Below the pieces are notes generated by a model. It ran no database searches, was not told the DNA's origin, and saw only the letters and a list, made by a program, of their open reading frames with translations. DNA of 64,000 nt from Vibrio splendidus (GTDB taxonomy: Bacteria > Pseudomonadota > Gammaproteobacteria > Enterobacterales > Vibrionaceae), in the NCBI RefSeq assembly GCF_024347615.1, contig NZ_AP025508.1, positions 1,736,001-1,800,000 of the forward strand, written 5' to 3'. Shown here in pieces: positions 35,433-44,838 of this stretch. Both the position numbers and the translations under genes were made by a program. The stretch's first letter is position 1. Every line of letters starts with the position of its first letter.

Positions 35433-36673
35433 TGTTTGACCTGACTAAAGCGTTAACAACAAAGGCCAAGCCAGTGCAAACCGGAACGACAGGGGTTGCC
35501 GGATGTACTTTGTTCTATCAATCTCAAGAGTGTTTAGATCTTGTTCAAGAAGTTTTTCGATTTGAAGGGTGGAATGATCCTGCATGCGTCAAAGCCAAAG
35601 CCGGATTGACCAAGCTGACAGAACAACAAAGTAGCCACATTGTGATTCTAGAACTTAATGAATCGACCAATGTTGTTGAGGATGCTAAAGCCTTTGCAAG
35701 TAAACTACCCACACACAAAGGCGTGGTGGTGATTGGTAAAGAGGATGCCATTTCTACGCTTCGTTCTCTTAAAGACATGGGTTTTTACTACGTGTTCTGG
35801 CCGGTGAATAAGCAGGAATTTGCTGACTTCTTAAATCACGTTAGCAAGAACCTGAAGACGTTCTCTGGTGTGAGCCAAAAACGCAAAGCGAAGCGCGTGG
35901 CGATTGTCGGTTCAAAAGGTGGCGTTGGCGCATCGTTTATCACTACTGAGTTGAGCTCAATATTATCGACGCAAGGCTCGGACACGATTCTTGTCGATCA
36001 TCAATATGCCGATACCAACATTGATGTCTTGCTTGGCTTAAAGGATTTTAAGCCGAGAACCATCGATGAGTTCACCGCACCATTGCACGAAATGGATGAA
36101 GAAGGGGCGTTGAGTTACCTAATCAACGCTCGCAAAAATTTACGACTGTTGGCGATTGATGGCGACATGAGCCAAAGCGATGTTCTTAATTACAACCAGA
36201 CCTTGTGCGAGTTGTTAGCGCGCAACACCAATTTCATTATCGAAGACTTTTCTGGTGGTGTGGATTTCAAAGTTGAACCTCAACTCTTGGTAGAAAACTT
36301 TGATGTGGTTGTGTTGGTGTTAGACGCGTCAGTGTCTTCAGTAAGAAGTGCAAAACGACTGTATGAAAAAGTCTCCCACTTACAGCTTTCGTTATCGTCG
36401 CGTACTCGTGTGATTACGGTAGTGAACTACCATCGCCCGGAAAACGCTTACGTCTTACAAAAGCCTGATCTTATTAAGTATCTAGGCGCAGAAATTGATC
36501 TCGAAGTCGACTACTGCAAAGCGCTGGCCCACATCATTATTGATGGAAAACGTGGCCATAAACATGACCGTCATATTAGTCGTTCTATGGAACAGTTGGT
36601 GAAGCTGATTAATGGTCAACCTATGGATCAGAAGGGCATGAACTCTTGGTTGAAAAAGGTGCGTGCTAAATGA
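35432..36673 (+). CDS. tadZ: Tad pilus localisation protein TadZ/CpaE (MinD/ParA-like)
   Basis: 413 residues. An N-terminal receiver-like region (about 20-145) lacks a typical phospho-aspartate pattern; a MinD/ParA-type ATPase domain follows (about 153-400). The Walker A reads VGSKGGVGASF: the signature lysine Lys162 is present but the second lysine is replaced by Ala167. Such atypical P-loops are known in TadZ. The protein marks the pole or site where the Tad machine is built. Start and stop both overlap the neighbouring genes. Confidence 0.9.
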   Translation: MFDLTKALTTKAKPVQTGTTGVAGCTLFYQSQECLDLVQEVFRFEGWNDPACVKAKAGLTKLTEQQSSHIVILELNESTNVVEDAKAFASKLPTHKGVVVIGKEDAISTLRSLKDMGFYYVFWPVNKQEFADFLNHVSKNLKTFSGVSQKRKAKRVAIVGSKGGVGASFITTELSSILSTQGSDTILVDHQYADTNIDVLLGLKDFKPRTIDEFTAPLHEMDEEGALSYLINARKNLRLLAIDGDMSQSDVLNYNQTLCELLARNTNFIIEDFSGGVDFKVEPQLLVENFDVVVLVLDASVSSVRSAKRLYEKVSHLQLSLSSRTRVITVVNYHRPENAYVLQKPDLIKYLGAEIDLEVDYCKALAHIIIDGKRGHKHDRHISRSMEQLVKLINGQPMDQKGMNSWLKKVRAK

Positions 36674-37941
36674 GTTCTAATAAAGACTTATACCTCGCGT
36701 TTCGTGGCCAGATATTTGAAGCCCTAGATGCAGAAGCGGTTCAGAAAATGAGCCGCAGAGATCTTGAATCCCAAATACAAGCGGCGGTTGATTTGTTGGC
36801 GAATAGCTACCAAAGACCGATCACCTCGATGATGAAGTCAGGGTTAGTGAAAAGCCTAATCGATGAACTGTTTGGTTTGGGGCCTTTACAGCCTTTGGTC
36901 GAAGACCAGTCCATTTCCGACATCATGGTGAACGGGCCCAACAACATCTTTTTCGAACGACATGGCAAGGTGAAAAAGTCCGAAGTCTCGTTTGTGAATG
37001 AAGAGCAGTTGTTAGCCATTGCTAAGCGCATTGCGTCACGTGTCGGAAGACGTGTCGATGAACTTTCACCGACGGTCGACGCCAGGTTAGAAGACGGCAG
37101 TCGTGTGAACATCGTGATTCCTCCCATTTCGTTGGATGGCACATCGATCTCGATTCGTAAGTTCAGAGAACAGAACATCGGTTTCGAAGATTTGATTGGT
37201 TTTGGGTCGATGTCTCCAGATATGGCACGAGTGCTGATGATCGCTTCTCGTTGCCGTATCAATGTGTTGATTTCTGGCGGTACAGGCTCAGGTAAAACCA
37301 CGTTGCTCAACGCATTGTCTCAATACATTGCCGAAGATGAACGTATCGTTACGATTGAAGATGCGGCCGAACTGCGTCTTCAACAACCCAACTTGGTTCG
37401 ACTCGAAACGCGAACCTCAAGTGTTGAGCAAACCGGAGCGGTGACTCAGCGTGAGTTGGTTATTAACGCGCTTCGTATGCGTCCAGACCGCATTATTCTT
37501 GGCGAGTGTCGTGGCTCTGAAGCGTTCGAAATGCTGCAAGCCATGAACACCGGACACGATGGGTCGATGTCTACGTTGCACGCCAACACGCCGCGCGATG
37601 CGATTGCTCGTGTTGAATCGATGGTGATGATGGCGAACCTAAATCAGCCTCTTGATGCGATTAGAAGAACGATCGTGAGTGCAGTTCAAATGATTGTTCA
37701 GGTTAACAGGTTGCGCGATGGGTCTCGTAAGATAACAAGCATTTCGGAAATCGTCGGCCTAGAAGGCGACAGCGTGGTGATGGAAGAGATCTACCGTTTT
37801 CGTTATGACGACGCGCATTACGGAGAAACCGTTAAAGGCGAGTTTGTCACCGACGGCATTATGCAGCGATCTGAGCTTGTGAAAAAGGCTCAATTCTTCG
37901 GGCTCTACGAAGAGCTGAAAGCATCGTTTAAGGGGGCCTAG
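36670..37941 (+). CDS. tadA: Tad pilus assembly/retraction ATPase TadA/CpaF
   Basis: 423 residues. A secretion ATPase of the GspE/VirB11 superfamily that powers Flp polymerisation. An N-terminal domain (about 1-140) is followed by Walker A GGTGSGKTT at 203-211, the Asp box TIEDAAELRL, the Walker B region RPDRIILGECRGSEAFEML and the His box GSMSTLHANTPRDAI. The start overlaps the tadZ stop by four bases. Confidence 0.95.
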   Translation: MSSNKDLYLAFRGQIFEALDAEAVQKMSRRDLESQIQAAVDLLANSYQRPITSMMKSGLVKSLIDELFGLGPLQPLVEDQSISDIMVNGPNNIFFERHGKVKKSEVSFVNEEQLLAIAKRIASRVGRRVDELSPTVDARLEDGSRVNIVIPPISLDGTSISIRKFREQNIGFEDLIGFGSMSPDMARVLMIASRCRINVLISGGTGSGKTTLLNALSQYIAEDERIVTIEDAAELRLQQPNLVRLETRTSSVEQTGAVTQRELVINALRMRPDRIILGECRGSEAFEMLQAMNTGHDGSMSTLHANTPRDAIARVESMVMMANLNQPLDAIRRTIVSAVQMIVQVNRLRDGSRKITSISEIVGLEGDSVVMEEIYRFRYDDAHYGETVKGEFVTDGIMQRSELVKKAQFFGLYEELKASFKGA

Positions 37942-37942
37942 C

Positions 37943-38845
37943 ATGCTTTGGCTTTCGTTAATCCTCTTTGCGTTTGTGCTGCTTTTGATCCGAGATTCAA
38001 AGGTAAAAAAGGTTAATCAGTTTTTCAATATTGAAGAAGTAGAAGCTGAAAACTTCAATGCTATTAACGTCAAGTCTTTGGTTCGTAAACAAAACTGGCA
38101 AAAGTTCAAAGAGTCCATATCACCCACCTTGATGGTGTTAGGCCCGCGTTCTTCTCTTTACATTGCGCTCTATATTACGGGCAGCATCATCGCATCTTGG
38201 TACATCGTTGTTGAATTGCTATCAATCACCAATACGTGGTTAGTGCTGGGCTCATCTATGGTATTTACCCTATGTGGTTATCGGTTCCTAGTGACAAGAA
38301 GACGTCGCGAATTTGAGAATACGTTCCCAGATGCGCTGAATATTCTAATGAGTGCGGTCACTGCGGGTGACAGCTTAATGCAAGCCATCAGTTATGTAGG
38401 CGATGTGATGCACAACCCGATAGGCCGTGAATTTAAGCTAATGGGCGACCGACTTAAGTTGGGTGAGTCACCAGAAGTGGTGCTTCAACGATCGTGCAAA
38501 AATTACCCCTACCCAGAGTTTCTATTCTTTACCGTGACTATCAGGGCGAATATAGCTCGAGGTGGGCAACTTAAGGGCGTGATGGCGCGGTTGATTAGAG
38601 TGTTGGTGGACTCTCGAACGCTAGAGAAAAAGAAAATGGCGATGACTTCGGAAGCTCGAATTTCCGCCAAAATAGTTGCGGCTATTCCTCTGATTTTTAT
38701 GCTTATTCTCAACTACGTTAATCCCGATAATGTGGAGTTTGTTCTCTACGATCCAGAAGGAAGGCTTGTATTGTTTTACGTGCTTGGTAGTGAACTGTTC
38801 GGTCTATTTCTTGTTTGGTTGTTAGTGAGAGGAGTTCGCGCATGA
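37943..38845 (+). CDS. tadB: Tad inner-membrane platform protein TadB
   Basis: 300 residues with several transmembrane helices and a T2SSF (GspF-like) core: TFPDALNILMSAVTAGDSLM, then RGGQLKGVMARLIRVLVDSR. With TadC it forms the platform on which TadA works. The start lies 1 bp after the tadA stop, with AAGGGGG as ribosome site; the stop overlaps the tadC start. Confidence 0.92.
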   Translation: MLWLSLILFAFVLLLIRDSKVKKVNQFFNIEEVEAENFNAINVKSLVRKQNWQKFKESISPTLMVLGPRSSLYIALYITGSIIASWYIVVELLSITNTWLVLGSSMVFTLCGYRFLVTRRRREFENTFPDALNILMSAVTAGDSLMQAISYVGDVMHNPIGREFKLMGDRLKLGESPEVVLQRSCKNYPYPEFLFFTVTIRANIARGGQLKGVMARLIRVLVDSRTLEKKKMAMTSEARISAKIVAAIPLIFMLILNYVNPDNVEFVLYDPEGRLVLFYVLGSELFGLFLVWLLVRGVRA

Positions 38846-39684
38846 TGTTATTGGCTTCCCTTATTGTGTTGTTTTTTTCGCTACTCTTTTTGATTATCGA
38901 TTCTATTCGTAAAGAGCAGCGACATAAGAAGGTTGCGCTCTATATCGGGGATAATTCGGCTCGCGCACCTTCACGCGTAAATCGCTTTTTTGTTCGTTTT
39001 GGTAAAGAACATCGCCATGAACTCGAGCAAAAAATGATAGAGGCGGGTTATTACAACACGGATTGGGCAAAATTCTATTTTCCAGCAAAGTTGTTGGTAT
39101 TAGCGTTGGTTTCTGGGTTGGTGCTGTTGGGAGATATGACGTCAACCAACAAACTGCTCGTGGTTATTTTCTCGCTGATTGGCGTCATTGTCGTCCCAGA
39201 TACAATGCTTCAAATGCGCCGCAAGATGTTGATCAGTCGAACCTCAGCTCAATTGCCGTATTTGCTCGACATGATGTCGGTATGTGTTCAAACCGGTATG
39301 ACGATTGAAGCGGCGCTGGTTTATTTGGGGAAAGAGCTGGCTGAATTTGATTCAGATCTTTGTTACCAAATTAAACGCACATCTGATTCTGCAAAAATAC
39401 ACGGTTTAGAAAAGGCGCTCAATGATCTGAGTGAGCGTATCCCGACGCCACCAGTACGAAGTTTTGTACTGACCATCATTCAAAACCTGCAATACGGCAC
39501 ATCCGTGGCGAGTGTGTTAAGTGACCTCGCGGAAGACATGCGAAAAGTCCAAATTCTTACGGTCGAGGAAAAGGTAGGTAAGCTCTCTGCGAAGATGAGT
39601 GTCCCATTGATCCTTTTCATCATGTTCCCGATCGTTATCTTGATTCTCGCACCGAGCATCATGCAAATGACATTGAATATATAG
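38842..39684 (+). CDS. tadC: Tad inner-membrane platform protein TadC
   Basis: 280 residues from ATG 38842, overlapping the tadB stop as ATGA. A GspF-like domain is framed by membrane helices: SAQLPYLLDMMSVCVQTGMT then IEAALVYLGK, and GTSVASVLSDLAEDMRKVQI near the end, with a C-terminal helix FIMFPIVILILAPSIMQM. It is the paralogous partner of TadB in the platform. Confidence 0.92.
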   Translation: MMLLASLIVLFFSLLFLIIDSIRKEQRHKKVALYIGDNSARAPSRVNRFFVRFGKEHRHELEQKMIEAGYYNTDWAKFYFPAKLLVLALVSGLVLLGDMTSTNKLLVVIFSLIGVIVVPDTMLQMRRKMLISRTSAQLPYLLDMMSVCVQTGMTIEAALVYLGKELAEFDSDLCYQIKRTSDSAKIHGLEKALNDLSERIPTPPVRSFVLTIIQNLQYGTSVASVLSDLAEDMRKVQILTVEEKVGKLSAKMSVPLILFIMFPIVILILAPSIMQMTLNI

Positions 39685-39695
39685 GGAGACGACGA

Positions 39696-40433
39696 GTGAT
39701 TGGAAAACGTTTTTGTCTCATTTTGTTGTCGATGAGCGTGTTAGCGGGCTGTCAATCGGCCCCGTCACCACAAGACCTGCAGCTTGCCGACGTCACTAGT
39801 ATGGAAAAAGTGAAGAACTATGACGGCTTGATTAGTTATTACAAATCCGAGCTAGAGCAGGGCTCCGAAGACCCAGAGGTAAAAGAGAAACTGGCGTGGG
39901 CATATTTCAACAAAGGGGATATCGAATCGGCAGACTTCTATGTTCAACATTTGCAAAAAGAGGGTGTTGAAAACCCCAACTTGTACCAGTTAGAAGGACA
40001 AGTGTTTGATGCAAAAAATGACGTTGAAAATGCCATTGCCGCATATCTAGCTTCTATCGAGGCGGGAAATACAACGGGTCAAATTCACGTCTTACTCGGT
40101 GTGTCATACACCAAAGTTGGAAGATTCAACGAAGCGTACCAAGAGCTCAATCGAGCACGTTTACGCGGTTATGACGATGTCGTTATTAAGAACAACATTG
40201 CGATGATTCAAATGGCGAATGGCGAGTACCAACAGGCGATCGAAACGTTAGCTCCGGTTTTAAAAGAAGACCCGGCGAATAAGATCGTAAAAGCGAACCT
40301 AGCTATCGCACTAATGAAAACTCAGCAAATCGACTCAGCCAAGAAGTTACTCAAAGGTGACTTCTCAGCGGAAGAGATCCAGAGCATTGCCGCGGAATTG
40401 ACTCAGCTAGGAGTTAATGATGAAGCGTCTTAA
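39696..40433 (+). CDS. tadD: Tad TPR lipoprotein TadD
   Basis: 245 residues, GTG start with GGGAGACG upstream. The lipobox SVLAGCQS puts the lipidated cysteine at residue 19. The rest is tetratricopeptide repeats (KEKLAWAYFNKGDIESADFY, NAIAAYLASIEAGNTTGQIH, QQAIETLAPVLKEDPANKIV). TadD is thought to act as a pilotin or scaffold for the secretin. Its 3' end overlaps tadE by 17 bases. Confidence 0.88.
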   Translation: MIGKRFCLILLSMSVLAGCQSAPSPQDLQLADVTSMEKVKNYDGLISYYKSELEQGSEDPEVKEKLAWAYFNKGDIESADFYVQHLQKEGVENPNLYQLEGQVFDAKNDVENAIAAYLASIEAGNTTGQIHVLLGVSYTKVGRFNEAYQELNRARLRGYDDVVIKNNIAMIQMANGEYQQAIETLAPVLKEDPANKIVKANLAIALMKTQQIDSAKKLLKGDFSAEEIQSIAAELTQLGVNDEAS

Positions 40434-40902
40434 TAAGCAGAAGGGCGTGACAGCGATTGAGTTTGTGTTGGGTGCGCTTGTTCTGTTTTTCGCCACCTTT
40501 GCGATCTTCGAATCGAGTTACCAAATCTACGTTGTGAACATGACCGAGTATTCGCTCAGAGAAACCATCAGGAATACCAAAATATATGAAGGTAAAGGGA
40601 TCAACGAGCAGTACGAAACTAAGTTCAAATCGTTAATCGAAGATGATGACAATCTATGGAGTTTCTTAATTGATAGCTCAAGGTTCTCTATCGCAGGTCA
40701 GTACTTCAAAACCTATGATGAGTTTATCGCGAATAGGGGACACTCTGATCAAGGGTTGAACTTCAATTACAACTTAGCCGAGATCACCGTGACCTACCGC
40801 TACACCCCAGTCATTAAACTGGCTGGTGCTGCGGATAGGGATATTTCAAGCACTATGGTTTTGAACCTAGAACACGAGGGGTGGAAAGATGATGCTCCGT
40901 AA
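40417..40902 (+). CDS. tadE: Pseudopilin TadE
   Basis: 161 residues. The prepilin-like start is KQKG^VTAIEFVLGALVLFFATF, with the cleavage glycine at residue 10 and glutamate at +5, so TadV is expected to process it. The periplasmic domain ends YRYTPVIKLAGAADRDISST. It is a minor pilin-like component needed for assembly. It overlaps both neighbours. Confidence 0.9.
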   Translation: MMKRLNKQKGVTAIEFVLGALVLFFATFAIFESSYQIYVVNMTEYSLRETIRNTKIYEGKGINEQYETKFKSLIEDDDNLWSFLIDSSRFSIAGQYFKTYDEFIANRGHSDQGLNFNYNLAEITVTYRYTPVIKLAGAADRDISSTMVLNLEHEGWKDDAP

Positions 40903-41449
40903 GCAACGTGTGCTTTCTAAAAGACACCAACAAGGCTCGTATACGATTGAGTTAGTTTTCATTCTAGTGGCCTTGTGGGGCGTTTACCTGTTTGGCGCAG
41001 ACTTGAGCTATCAATTACTCGCGCGCGCCAAGCTCGATCGATCCAGCTTTGCTTTAGTCAATGTGATCAAAGAGCGTACTCGTTATTTTGAAGCCGATGT
41101 ATTGGCAGGACAAAACCTACCTGTAACTAATTCAGAGTTAGAAGACATGGCTAAAGTGGCAAGTCGAATGCTCAATACACCAGTCGATAATGTAGCGATC
41201 AAGATAGAGTCATTGACCAATAAAGTTAATGTCGCTGAATTCTCAACCAGCAAGTACAGAAGCTTAAATTGCCAAACCGATTCGATTATCGAGCATGCAG
41301 ATTTAGCGCCGGTAGAAAAGGGCGTTGTGTATCCATTGTACCGAATCAGTCTTTGTGAAGAGCAGAGTTCTTGGTTTAAACCCTTCTTCAACAGTGGCAC
41401 CAGTACCACGGTTCAGATTGGCTCTTCTTCAATAATGCCTGGGAGATAA
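40889..41449 (+). CDS. tadF: Pseudopilin TadF
   Basis: 186 residues. The N-terminal motif RHQQG^SYTIELVFILVALW, with cleavage glycine at residue 16, resembles that of TadE and Flp. Central NVIKERTRYFEAD and a C-terminal SSIMPGR follow, with two cysteines (LNCQTDS, LCEEQSS) in the periplasmic domain. It is assumed to be the second minor pseudopilin and overlaps tadE. Confidence 0.88.
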   Translation: MMLRKQRVLSKRHQQGSYTIELVFILVALWGVYLFGADLSYQLLARAKLDRSSFALVNVIKERTRYFEADVLAGQNLPVTNSELEDMAKVASRMLNTPVDNVAIKIESLTNKVNVAEFSTSKYRSLNCQTDSIIEHADLAPVEKGVVYPLYRISLCEEQSSWFKPFFNSGTSTTVQIGSSSIMPGR

Positions 41450-41453
41450 TGAA

Positions 41454-43016
41454 ATGAAAATGCAGCACGATCGTCATATGAATCGCCAGCATCTCAGTCT
41501 CCAAAGACAGCAAGGGGTTGCCGCGGTTTGGATGGGCTTATTGCTTGTTCCAATCATGGGCATGACTTTTTGGGCGGTTGAGGGCACACGTTATGTACAA
41601 GAGACCAGCCGACTAAGAGATTCAGCAGAGGCTGCGGCGATAGCGGTAACCATTGAAGACCAACCGGATCAGGCTCGTGGGCTCGCGACCAAGTATGTCG
41701 AAAATTATGTTCGGGACATCAAATCAACCAACCTTTCTGCAGACCGGTTCCACCAAGCGGAAGACGAGGGGGCTGGGGTTCTGGAATATATTCAATACAC
41801 AGTGAATGCCAAGACGACGCACGACTCTTGGTTTGCGAGTAGCTTTATCCCTTCGTTTGATCAGCAGCAAGACTTAGCGGGACGTTCGTTAGCGAGAAAG
41901 TACCCGGTTTACCTTGGTGATAACAACATCGACATTGTTTTTGTGTCGGACTTTTCCGGTTCAATGAATGACAGATGGGGTTCAAGTCGACACATAAAAA
42001 TCGACGATCTAAAGACAGCCATCGACGCAATATCCAGCAAAATTCTTTGCACATCGATTAAACAGGACTATGTCGATGGTGAGTGGAAATACGTTTGTGA
42101 TGAGCCTGGAGAAGATACAACCGGAGACAAGTTGCTTAACCGAGTTGGCTTTGTGCCTTTTAACGTTCGAACGAGGGAGATCGTTTCGGGAAATCAAGCT
42201 CGGGCGACAAGCCAGTTGAGCTACAAAGATAACTATAAAACGAACGTATCACCTTATTCCTACAACGATGTTAACTGGGATTACTGGCGCACCTATTCAC
42301 AAAATGACGTGATTAGATGTGCTGACCGGCAGTCACGTTGCTCATATCCAAAATCGGAGAATCAAAAGTACGCCAAACGTATTAAGGATGTGATTTATCA
42401 AGATAACTACTTGGTTGCAGACGTATACAACTATGTAGATTTATCGACATCAGTGTCGACGATGTTTACTGATAAGTCGGGGTTACAGCCTGATTTTTAT
42501 AGTGTGAGTGGAACAAAGCTATTTAACGCGCATGGTTCTTCCAATTCATCGCAGTTTTCTAATATTCGCCTATCGAACAAGCTCTCAGATTTGGACCCGA
42601 TTAACTCTATGTGGGCAGACGGTGGCACTGCGGCTTTTCAAGGTATTTTGAGAGGTTCTCAGGTTCTTCATGACGGTGACCCGAACAGTTCCGATCAAGA
42701 AGAGCAGCAAATCTACAACAAGAAAATCAAGATGCTGCTGATCTTAAGCGATGGGCAGGAGAGTCCGAATAACGGCATCCTCAAAGGGTTAGTCGATAGA
42801 GGCATGTGTGACAAAGCAAGAGAGGAAATACCGGGCTTATACATAGGTGTTATTGGTATCGACTTTCGAGCATCTCAACAAAGTGGTTTTCAAGACTGCG
42901 TTGTCGACCCAAATGAAGACATCATCGACGTATCTAACTTAGATGAATTGATTGAAAAGATAGAAGAACTCATCCGTAAAGGCTCAAAAACAAGCGGAAT
43001 AACTAAGTTGTACTAG
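41454..43016 (+). CDS. tadG: TadG, membrane protein with von Willebrand factor A domain
   Basis: 520 residues. An N-terminal TadE-like helix (QQGVAAVWMGLLLVPIMGMT) anchors it. A vWA domain occupies about 160-520, with the metal-ion-dependent adhesion site DIVFVSDFSGSMND and the later LLILSDGQESPNN. The insert in the middle of the vWA domain is long and Tyr/Asn/Asp-rich, with four cysteines. This protein is thought to help anchor the machine or the pilus and may bind matrix. It is followed 8 bp later by the OmpA-family gene. Confidence 0.9.
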   Translation: MKMQHDRHMNRQHLSLQRQQGVAAVWMGLLLVPIMGMTFWAVEGTRYVQETSRLRDSAEAAAIAVTIEDQPDQARGLATKYVENYVRDIKSTNLSADRFHQAEDEGAGVLEYIQYTVNAKTTHDSWFASSFIPSFDQQQDLAGRSLARKYPVYLGDNNIDIVFVSDFSGSMNDRWGSSRHIKIDDLKTAIDAISSKILCTSIKQDYVDGEWKYVCDEPGEDTTGDKLLNRVGFVPFNVRTREIVSGNQARATSQLSYKDNYKTNVSPYSYNDVNWDYWRTYSQNDVIRCADRQSRCSYPKSENQKYAKRIKDVIYQDNYLVADVYNYVDLSTSVSTMFTDKSGLQPDFYSVSGTKLFNAHGSSNSSQFSNIRLSNKLSDLDPINSMWADGGTAAFQGILRGSQVLHDGDPNSSDQEEQQIYNKKIKMLLILSDGQESPNNGILKGLVDRGMCDKAREEIPGLYIGVIGIDFRASQQSGFQDCVVDPNEDIIDVSNLDELIEKIEELIRKGSKTSGITKLY

Positions 43017-43024
43017 AGGAAAAT

Positions 43025-43663
43025 ATGAAAAAGTTAATGATCAGTTCAATCGTCATATCGACATTGCAATTTAGCCTTATCGCCAATGCGGAAGAAGGCA
43101 TCAGTGTTTATTGCGATACTGCGTTCAGTGAGTATCAACACAGTGTCACGGTTGATGATGTCGTTGGCATTGCACAGCACAGACAGGGCTTTTTACAAAT
43201 TGAACAGCCGTCTGACAGCAGTGAGCTAAAACAAGCGTTAGCAGGTCAATCCAATCTAGGTATGAACCAGTCAGGATGTAAGACTTGGATCAGTAACCAA
43301 GAGCGTCACGGGTTGTTGGCACGACTTCATTTTGGTTTTGACCAACACAACTTATCGCCGATGGGCAGCAAAGCACTGAGCCAACTTGCAGGCGAGCTAA
43401 AGGCTAACGGCAGTGCGATTACGGTGGATGGACACACTGACAGCACCGGCGCAGAAGGTTACAACCAAGCATTGGGTCTACAAAGAGCACTGACGACGTC
43501 GAATGGTTTAATCGCGGATGGTGTCGAGAAAAATCGCCTTGTTCTACGCTCATTTGGTGAAAGTAAGCCTATTGCGTCTAACGCAACGTCAGAGGGTAGA
43601 GCCAAGAATAGACGCTCAGAAATTTGGGCCTCTGCGAACGATGCAGCTGAATTACAAAATTAG
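43025..43663 (+). CDS. OmpA-family peptidoglycan-binding protein of the Tad locus
   Basis: 212 residues. A signal peptide ends SLIANA. The C-terminal OmpA-like domain (about 95-205) is complete: LHFGFDQHNLSPMGSKALSQ, VDGHTDSTGAEGYNQALGLQ and the terminal SEGRAKNRRSEIW. The conserved Asp and Arg that bind meso-diaminopimelate are present. It probably ties the Tad complex to the cell wall. It ends the same-strand run that starts with flp. Confidence 0.88.
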   Translation: MKKLMISSIVISTLQFSLIANAEEGISVYCDTAFSEYQHSVTVDDVVGIAQHRQGFLQIEQPSDSSELKQALAGQSNLGMNQSGCKTWISNQERHGLLARLHFGFDQHNLSPMGSKALSQLAGELKANGSAITVDGHTDSTGAEGYNQALGLQRALTTSNGLIADGVEKNRLVLRSFGESKPIASNATSEGRAKNRRSEIWASANDAAELQN

Positions 43664-43793
43664 GATGTAGGGTTTGGTTGTTGCTTAGTACTAGGTAATA
43701 ACCGCCCTAGATTGTCGCTCTTGGGATTTTTGTTACAACGTATACTAATGAATATTCAATTAAGTTTAACTGTCTGATACTAAAGAAATATTA

Positions 43794-44735
43794 ATGCTTT
43801 TTGATAAGTTCTCTTCTGAAGGGGTGCAAAAAAATATCGATGTCGATACTTGGGTATCTATATTGGATAACATACGAGACATAATGGACGCATCGAATGC
43901 GGGCATCATCATGATCTCTGATTTGAGTTGCTCTGGTTCTGAGAGTGTGTGGAGCTCCTCAAACATATCGTGTAACCAACATAAGAGCAAAATTAGCCTC
44001 TTTTGTGAGTATGTGCATAACGAAAATCGCACGGTCTATTTGAGTGGTCATGCTGGTGGTGATTCCGTTTCTGCGAATGGGGCGGATGCTTATAAGTCGT
44101 TTTGTGGCGTCCCGGTAAGAGATATCGATGACGAAGTGTTTGCGGTGCTCTTGGTGTTTGATTTAAGCCCAACAGCGTATACCGAGAGCCAAGTTAGCTT
44201 GATTGAAAACATATCGACTCTATTGCGTTCTGAAATTCTAATGAAAGAAGAGAGCCGGATTTTATACAAGAATAGTCACTTTGATATCATGACGACGCTG
44301 CTTAATCGAAGGGGCTTTTTCCACGAATTCAATAAAGCAAACATAAGCGATGGTGAGATCGTTTGTTTGTATTTCGACTTGGATAATTTGAAGTATATCA
44401 ATGATACCTATGGCCACTTCAAAGGTGATGATTATATCTCTGGCTTTGCGTCATGCATAAAAAACAATGCAAAGTACAACATCATATCGGCTAGGGTCGG
44501 TGGTGATGAGTTCATTGTCGTCATACACTCAGAAGAGGCTGGTTATGCTTCTGAGTTGCTCAATAACATTCACGCTGAATTCGATGATTTCATTGAAGGC
44601 TTTCGTTGCGATGATGAGGTGCCACTCGGTTTTTCATATGGTTGTGGTACGGCGGATTCCCGAAGTTTCAACATCATAAATCTAATAAAGTCTTCCGATG
44701 AAAACATGTACCTCAATAAGAAGAACAAGATTTAG
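43794..44735 (+). CDS. Diguanylate cyclase with N-terminal GAF-like domain
   Basis: 313 residues. A GAF-like sensor (about 10-150; FCGVPVRDIDDEVFAVLLVF) is followed by a GGDEF domain (about 165-310) with FDIMTTLLNRRGFFHEFN, the metal/nucleotide region YFDLDNLKYINDTYG and the exact active-site motif ARVGGDEF. The RxxD position reads KYNI, so the I-site is missing. It starts 130 bp after the last Tad gene on the same strand and may be partly co-transcribed. It would make c-di-GMP, which often controls Tad and other adhesins. Confidence 0.86.
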   Translation: MLFDKFSSEGVQKNIDVDTWVSILDNIRDIMDASNAGIIMISDLSCSGSESVWSSSNISCNQHKSKISLFCEYVHNENRTVYLSGHAGGDSVSANGADAYKSFCGVPVRDIDDEVFAVLLVFDLSPTAYTESQVSLIENISTLLRSEILMKEESRILYKNSHFDIMTTLLNRRGFFHEFNKANISDGEIVCLYFDLDNLKYINDTYGHFKGDDYISGFASCIKNNAKYNIISARVGGDEFIVVIHSEEAGYASELLNNIHAEFDDFIEGFRCDDEVPLGFSYGCGTADSRSFNIINLIKSSDENMYLNKKNKI

Positions 44736-44756
44736 ATGTTCGTGACAGGCGTAAAA

Positions 44757-44776
44757 AAGCCCACTAGTGTGGGCTT
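44757..44776 (-). terminator. Terminator of purA (minus strand)
   Basis: AAGCCCAC, a TAGT loop, GTGGGCTT. On the minus strand the stem is followed by a T-run, so it serves the purA gene; it lies just after the cyclase gene on the other strand. Confidence 0.82.
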
Positions 44777-44777
44777 A

Positions 44778-44825
44778 GATGTAGATGTAGATGTAGATGT
44801 AGATGTAGATGTAGATGTAGATGTA
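44778..44825. repeat. Eight perfect copies of the hexamer GATGTA
   Basis: A 48-bp microsatellite of eight uninterrupted GATGTA units. It lies in the 3' untranslated region of the minus-strand purA gene, between the stop and the terminator hairpin. Perfect repeats of this length are prone to slipped-strand copy-number change. Confidence 0.97.
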
Positions 44826-44838
44826 GTAGTCTTCTCAA

